This document shows positions 58,595 through 64,000 of a DNA stretch of 64,000 bases, in pieces. Position 1 is the first letter of the stretch. Each line of letters opens with the position of its first letter. The notes under the pieces were generated by a model, which worked only from the letters and a program-made list of their open reading frames with translations, ran no database searches and was not told the origin of the DNA. This DNA comes from Scleropages formosus (lineage: Eukaryota > Chordata > Actinopteri > Osteoglossiformes > Osteoglossidae), in contig NC_041806.1 in NCBI RefSeq assembly GCF_900964775.1, positions 25,075,488 through 25,139,487 of the forward strand, in the 5' to 3' direction. Position numbers and translations under genes: made by a program.

Positions 58595-60837
58595 TTAAGC
58601 AAGCTTATTCTTAAGAGACTGCATTTTGGGTGAAAACTTACAAGTGTCCAACTCTAAGATGAGCTTTTGAAATGCTTCAAATGTATACCTGAGCTGTTTA
58701 GGGTAGCTCAGATTTAGAGCATAAGTGAGGCCAAGAAGAACGGCACAAGCTTTAGCCACATTTCCTAAACCACTCACTACTTGGGCACCCTCCAAGACAA
58801 TGCTGATGTCATCCTGCTCACCCCTCTTAAAGACAGAAATTTTCATTGTGTGGTGCATGAGATCTTGCTGAAAATCTGTTTCGGCGCACTACAGAAGACA
58901 AAGAACAGAACATGGGAATTCCCTTTATCAGTATAGACTTTGGAGATTCAATATATTTTTTTGAAAACTCAAAACACAAGAGATTTTTAAAAATATTGTG
59001 TTTAATCACTACTCAGTTTGTTTTACATGAGCACAAATACAAAATTCCAAACTCATAAAACCTGCAATTTTTTTTTTTGGTTAATTCTTAATATTTTGTA
59101 AGATAGATACTTACATGGTATTCCTGGATGAGATCATCATCCTTTTCACCCAAGTAATGAACCAAGCAACGAATGACAACTTCTCTTGTCTGGTCAATAG
59201 TAACACCACCAGGGTTCTAAAATGTAGCAAAATGTACTATTGATTACCAGTGCCAACAATCTCTAAGATCTTGTTAAATATATCCAACCAAATCGATCAA
59301 AGATTACATTATTTTAAAATACCTGATGAATGGCAACCATTTTGTCCTGCAAAGTTTGCCCAAGTGCTCCTCCTTTGGCACAAAATATGCTCAACAGATT
59401 TGGGGTATACTGGTCCAACATCTGCATAAATTTTGGCTCTAAATCCAAAGTGGTAATTCTCCTGAATTCTTCATTTATCTGAAAGGAAATAACAAAACAA
59501 AAAATCAAAATGTAAACGATTTATACAAAAGTACTGCATTTATAGGGCACCTCACTATATTGTCTTTATGTAAGTTTATGGAATGTAATGTTATAAGCAA
59601 TGCATAAACTTGCATGTCTTAACCAAAACATGAAATTACTGTTCATTCAATGTATAACTTGTCTACAGCAATAAATTAAATTTTCCATATGTTGTTTTTA
59701 GCAATACTTGAAATCACATATTAGAGAGGTGCTGTAAGGATAAAAGGTTGTCATTTAATGACTCACCTGCTGGGGGTTAAACAGTGCAGGCCATCTGTCT
59801 TTAAAATCCACAACTCTGGGGGACAGGTTGACAACTTCATGTCTTCTGAGCGCGAAAGTTTTTGCCATTTTTGCTTTGATCACCATGGTATTGTCCCTCT
59901 TTTTTACTTCACTAAGCAATTCCAACCTTTCTTGCTCCAAACTCTCTTCACTCTGACCTGTTGGGTATGGTGGCAGGTAATTCACTTCTGCTTTCCTCGG
60001 CTTTTTGACATTCTTTGTGGGTTTCCTGTTCTCAGGACTCTTACTTTTCAGCGTGTTACATGTAACTTCAGGACAACCAAACTTGCTGAGTCGCCTTCTG
60101 TAATCAGCCATTTTGTACTTAAGACTCATCTGCCAACCATAATATCCACTTAAGGAACCAGGTTCTTTTAGACATGGATATTTCCGAACAAGTGCTTCTG
60201 CCACACAGATAATCTGCATACCTGAAGGATATGCTGTATAAGCATAAATAGCCTGAGTCAGCCTTTCAGTTATATTTCTCTTTACATTTTGGACACTCAT
60301 AAGAGTGCCATCTCTCATGTAGGCCTCCATTGCCTTTTCAAGCACGATCTGTACTTCTGGGGAGAAACATGGAATTGTAAATTCTTGAGGCCATGGTAGC
60401 CTGTCTGGGCTACTCTGTGGAGAAAGGATGAGTGTATCTTGAGAAGAAGAGGAAAGTGCATCATCTGACTGGGTTGTAGATACATCTGCCCCACTGTAAC
60501 CTGACGAACTATGTATAAATGCAACGGCAGATGATTCCTCTTCAAACTGTAATGTACTGGTGCTAGGGATGGTATCATGTTGAGTACAGAATGTCAGCAC
60601 CACAGGAGAAGGGAACACAACTTTGACTGTATCCTTGTGTTGAATCTGGTCAGTAGAAGTAAGTGTGAAAAAGTCATGAAAATCAGAGTCCATGTACTGT
60701 AGGCTAAACTCCTCGGTTATAACAAATGCTTCCTTTACAGCTAATTTCAATTCATCTACAGTATTTGGGATTCCTAAGGGAAGGACTAGCTTCCTGATTT
60801 GCTCCTTAATAAGAACTTTTAGTGCTGCAGGGTCCAT
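58595..60837 (-). CDS. Transposon accessory protein, SAMD3-like with PB1-like N-terminus
   Basis: Four coding exons (60837-59767, 59478-59323, 59216-59115, 58888-58595) join in phase 0 at every junction to an uninterrupted 540-residue protein. Donors are CAG|GTGAGT, CAG|GTATTT and CAT|GTAAGT. The start ATG lies 14 bases inside an exon whose acceptor is TTGTCTTAG at 60,852, so a 5' noncoding exon lies upstream. Residues about 8-75 (KLVLPLGIPNTVDELKLAVK, FSLQYMDSDFHDFFTLTS) resemble a PB1/ubiquitin-like fold. The middle is Ser-rich and acidic, followed by a conserved region (YPCLKEPGSLSGYYGWQMSL) and a basic stretch. Fish databases carry many similar proteins named 'SAM domain-containing protein 3-like'; I recall the name but cannot search. 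Position inside the element suggests a second transposon-encoded product. Its biochemical role is unknown. Confidence 0.8.
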
Positions 60838-60950
60838 GTTGTATCTTAGACCTAAGACAATAAAAGAAGTGATAGTCATTTATAAAAATAGCACAAAGCA
60901 AGAAATAACACAGACCTAAACCTGAATAGTTTGTGAGATCATACAACAAT

Positions 60951-63602
60951 CTAAAATGTACAACCTATGTAACGCTTCAGAGTAACCAAACGATTTTTAC
61001 CAACACAATAAGCTGCCAAAGGATAAGAATCACCAAGTGCTCCATGCTCAACAAGAAGAAAATGCCCAGATGACTCAAGGTGATATGATCTTAGATGCTC
61101 ATTGTAATAAGCAATAAGAGTCTTGACAATGAAACTGAGACCTTTGTCCAAAACTATCTGAACGATCTCAACAAAGTCAGGTAGACCTCCAGTACAACCA
61201 TAAGGCAATATCATGCCCACTTTGTATGTTGTTCCACAGTAAGATACAGCATTGGCCAACTGCACACTTGTTTGGTTTGGTGATAATTTTCTTATGGCCT
61301 CCTGTACCTCTGCATGTACCAATTCCATAGGCATTTTGTGCACCTTACTGACACACACTGAAGGTGTCACAGTGCTTGCATAGGAGTGGTAAGCCATCAT
61401 CATTTGGTGCCTTGTAGTGAGTGACAGCAAAACATTTCTGAAGTTGGTAGTATGCCTCACTACACGTTTAAAGAAACTATGTTTTGATTCAAATCGCATT
61501 GTCCAAAATCCAACAAGTGGTCCAAAGGCTTCAATCATTTGAGGATAGTGCTCCAAGAAGTGGTGTTTTGGAAGCAGTCGTTCATTTGGAAACACACTTA
61601 AAAAGAGATGGCGATGTTCAGATATCTTTAAGTCAAGGAAAGCAATACTTTCTGCTGTGTGGACAGGTGACACGACAAGTTCAATGATGTCTTTTAAAAT
61701 CATGAGAATGTGCCATGCTGGTTCATCCAAAGGTATCTTTGACCCAATAAAGAGTGGGAGAAGTCTGATTAGTGCCCAGTTCTCATGTGCATTTCCCCCT
61801 ACGCTATGGCGAGTAGCAAAATTTTGGGGTATTGATTGAGGGCTGTTAGTTTTGTCAGTCCATTTGTAGGGGAATTGTTTAATTGAGTCATTCAGTTCAT
61901 TTAATGTGACGTATTTTTTCTTGATAAGAACAGAGAGGCACAGTGCTAGCTCTACTGGAATGATACCTTCAAATAAGTCATGAGCTATATCTGGAGGATA
62001 ACCACAGGCAAAGTGAAAATGTGTCAGTTTCTCTGTCAGTGGACAAGCCTTTTTGACACCAAAACAATGGGTAAGTGTAGGATTTACCTTCATAGTCTCA
62101 ACATGCTCAGCATATGCCTCTTTTGTCCTTTGTGGAAAAGCCCCTGATCTTACTTCTTTCTGCTGGAATTCACTACGACATCCTAAACAGAACCTACAGA
62201 TGTAATCCCCAGTAAAACTTTCAACTAAACCACTGAGAGAATGGGCACCAAGGTTGTCTGCTACAACACAAAGTACAGTCCCTTTGATGGTTTTTCCAAC
62301 ACTAGCAATGAAAACTCCTTCCTGTTCTAAGACACAAATATCTTTCAAAAGTGGTTCCAAAACTGCATCATATCCAAACCTTCTTACATCATCACCTTTG
62401 CTAAGAATAGCCAAATGTATTGATGTCAGAGTAGATCGCAATTCAGGAGGCATATTGGCCAAAACCCAATATACTGCTGATATTTTGTGCTTTTTCTTAG
62501 AGGTTCCAAGTGGATTGCACACCTCAAACTCATCAACATAAATAATCAGAGAGACTTTTAGTTCATCCCCATCAAAGAACCTATTTTCCTTGAAATAGCT
62601 GCCATCTACAAAAGACTCAATATGGGATGGGTCACTTGAAACTTTATGTTTCAGCATGTCCAATTTCATACTTTTGCTGTTCAACACCTGCTGCAATGTC
62701 TCAAGAATAGGTACATAGTGATATTGCCTACTCTCAGCAGCATCTAGAACAAATTCTACTGGTTCAACAACTTCAAAATTGTCCTTAAAAAATTGTTTTC
62801 TCTTGAAGGCAGACCCAAGGGGACCACCTGCTTCTAATGCTCTTACAATAGGGTTGGACTTACAAAGTTCATTTACAAATTCAGTGACATTCTCTTCACT
62901 GAGGACACAATTATTCTTACTTAAACTTGATTCAACAATGTTTTTGAACAACTGGGAATGGGATGACAAACAAGACACAAAGCGGAGTTCTTCAACCAAG
63001 TCATCAATGCATCTGGAAGACACATTGTATATGCTCTCTAACTTCAACAGGAGCAAGGCTATTTTGTTCACAACTGTCTGTGATTCATCTTGCATTTGGT
63101 AATCCCCATCTATACATCTGTTCTCAGTGTCACTGTCCTGCAGCTTAGTATCAAATGAATGTGATTCAGTCTCCTTCATCACTAACACATCGGTCTTGAA
63201 ATCTCTGTAAGAGTGAGGATTATGTTTTCTGCTTCTGTGTGTTACAAAAGTCCCATATCTATTTGTCTTAAAGTTACACCCTTGAAATACACATTCTATG
63301 GTTTCATGACTTCTAAGATGATGACCTAAATGTTGAAAATAGTCCTTCTCAGAACAATGTTGTGTGCTACAACTTTTACAATTTAAAGTAAGCACTTCTG
63401 GCACTTGATTGTCCTCATGTATATGGTATCTACTTAAATGTGTGTTAAGGGCACTCTGTGTTTTGAAAGAGCATGGACAACTGGAGTGTGGACACAGTAC
63501 AAAATGGCCATGTGTAAATGAACCATGATGAAATCGATAGTGCTTCAAGACACCTCCTTTCGTGGAGGCTATCCACTGACAGATCTTGCACTGCCACACC
63601 AT
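60951..63602 (-). CDS. CMC/EnSpm-type transposase with N-terminal C2H2 zinc fingers
   Basis: A single open frame of 883 residues from ATG (MVWQCKICQW). Residues 5-127 hold four C2H2-like fingers: C5/C8/H21/H25, C37/C42/H55/H60, C75/C78/H91/H95 and C104/C109/H122/H127. The core resembles CACTA-type transposases: an Asp in LIIYVDEFEVCNP (D357), a second in LCVVADNLGAHSLSG (D449), the Cys motif CRFCLGC (469-475), PPDIAHDLFEG (D538-D542), the His motif LLPKHHFLEHYP (679-685) and a Glu in RFESKHSFFKR (E705). A DDE triad with Cys and His motifs between the second Asp and the Glu is the described hallmark of the CMC superfamily; exact residue roles are my inference. The frame has no interruption. 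An acceptor at 63,721 (TTTTACAG) and a donor at 63,893 suggest a spliced 5' UTR. Confidence 0.85.
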   Translation of the reverse strand: MVWQCKICQWIASTKGGVLKHYRFHHGSFTHGHFVLCPHSSCPCSFKTQSALNTHLSRYHIHEDNQVPEVLTLNCKSCSTQHCSEKDYFQHLGHHLRSHETIECVFQGCNFKTNRYGTFVTHRSRKHNPHSYRDFKTDVLVMKETESHSFDTKLQDSDTENRCIDGDYQMQDESQTVVNKIALLLLKLESIYNVSSRCIDDLVEELRFVSCLSSHSQLFKNIVESSLSKNNCVLSEENVTEFVNELCKSNPIVRALEAGGPLGSAFKRKQFFKDNFEVVEPVEFVLDAAESRQYHYVPILETLQQVLNSKSMKLDMLKHKVSSDPSHIESFVDGSYFKENRFFDGDELKVSLIIYVDEFEVCNPLGTSKKKHKISAVYWVLANMPPELRSTLTSIHLAILSKGDDVRRFGYDAVLEPLLKDICVLEQEGVFIASVGKTIKGTVLCVVADNLGAHSLSGLVESFTGDYICRFCLGCRSEFQQKEVRSGAFPQRTKEAYAEHVETMKVNPTLTHCFGVKKACPLTEKLTHFHFACGYPPDIAHDLFEGIIPVELALCLSVLIKKKYVTLNELNDSIKQFPYKWTDKTNSPQSIPQNFATRHSVGGNAHENWALIRLLPLFIGSKIPLDEPAWHILMILKDIIELVVSPVHTAESIAFLDLKISEHRHLFLSVFPNERLLPKHHFLEHYPQMIEAFGPLVGFWTMRFESKHSFFKRVVRHTTNFRNVLLSLTTRHQMMMAYHSYASTVTPSVCVSKVHKMPMELVHAEVQEAIRKLSPNQTSVQLANAVSYCGTTYKVGMILPYGCTGGLPDFVEIVQIVLDKGLSFIVKTLIAYYNEHLRSYHLESSGHFLLVEHGALGDSYPLAAYCVGKNRLVTLKRYIGCTF

Positions 63603-63720
63603 GATTGCAAACTACATCCTCATACACCCAACTACCCCTTAAATCTGAGCTTTAAATGTTAAATTGCAAGGGAATCTATGCTTACATGGCAGAACATCTA
63701 TAGTGGTCTTCAATATATAC

Positions 63721-63893
63721 CTGTAAAAAAGGGGGGGAAATAGTTTAAAATATAACAGCAAGTGGTAATCATCAGGGTTCAAGCACAAATTGCTCCCAAA
63801 GTGGCTGATTTGTCCAAAAATTCTTTGCCACTAGCACATTGAAGTGGGGTATCCCTTTAACGTGAACAGCTATAGAAACTAGTTTAGACTTAC
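63721..63893 (-). other. Predicted 5' UTR intron of the transposon genes
   Basis: The minus strand has a consensus donor TTTTTAAG|GTAAGT (exon edge 63,894) and an acceptor CCCCTTTTTTACAG (next exon from 63,720). It lies upstream of the transposase ATG. The upstream noncoding exon runs off the window. Confidence 0.55.
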
Positions 63894-64000
63894 CTTAAAA
63901 AGAAGGAACAACAAAAGTCCGGCAAAAAGGTATTACGTCTACGTTGCACAAGCAATCCACCTGCAAATGAGTTTGTTGGAATTCACAATGGTTGACACCA

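Larger units (their letters stand above)
57642..64000 (-). mobile_element. CMC/EnSpm (CACTA-like) DNA transposon, right end off-window
   Basis: One terminus starts at 57,642 with CACTGTAAAAAATGATATG, the CACTG-type end of fish EnSpm elements, followed by about 900 bases of AT-rich subterminal sequence. Inside, on the minus strand, are a zinc-finger DDE transposase gene (63,602-60,951) and a multi-exon accessory gene (60,837-58,595). I found no matching inverted terminus before base 64,000, so the element continues past the window and is longer than 6.3 kb. Both genes are uninterrupted, so it may be young or recently active. Superfamily assignment rests on the end sequence and on transposase motifs read by eye. 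Confidence 0.8.

Noticed and set aside
1-64000. CRISPR arrays, rRNA genes, functional tRNA genes and LTR-type elements.
   Set aside because: The only tRNA-like sequences are SINE heads. No regularly spaced direct repeats of CRISPR type, no rRNA-like stretches and no paired LTRs with polyprotein motifs were seen.

Overview
The window comes from a ray-finned fish nuclear genome. Genes are sparse and intron-containing. There are CA/TG microsatellites, fish-type L2 and Rex3 LINEs, and three families of tRNA-headed SINEs. One SINE family (the 'GGTTGGACC…CTGCTCTC' type that ends in TG repeats) is one I associate with osteoglossomorph (bonytongue) fish; that lineage call is a guess from memory.

Left part (1-16.6 kb). 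The last exon of an ADAMTSL2-like gene (PLAC domain, + strand) faces a complete two-exon FAM163B-like gene (- strand). A CpG-rich block lies at about 15.9-16.6 kb. The same convergent pair exists at human 9q34.2. About 16.6-31.4 kb holds no recognisable gene. It carries SINEs, microsatellites and a few unproven short exons.

Middle part (31.8-46.1 kb). Two tandem natterin-like genes (DM9 lectin region plus aerolysin-like region) lie about 10.8 kb apart on the + strand and both look intact. About 1.93 kb of them appears base-for-base identical by eye: promoter, 5' UTR exon, introns, signal-peptide exon and DM9 half. The aerolysin-like half is strongly diverged, as expected after recent gene conversion. 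The spacer holds a decayed L2 LINE and a decayed Rex3/RTE LINE, both on the - strand.

Right part (47.3-55.0 kb). PTRH1 (peptidyl-tRNA hydrolase, 5 exons, + strand) converges on CFAP157 (ciliary coiled-coil protein, 8 exons, - strand). This pair is also neighbouring at human 9q34.11.

Far right (57.6 kb to the end). A large CMC/EnSpm (CACTA-like) DNA transposon lies on the - strand, with one terminus in the window at 57,642 (CACTGTAAAAAATG…). It carries an intact 883-aa zinc-finger DDE transposase gene and an intact four-coding-exon gene for a 540-aa SAMD3-like/PB1-like accessory protein. A possibly shared 5' noncoding exon lies at the window edge. The other terminus is beyond base 64,000. This element and the natterin conversion tract are the most notable things here.
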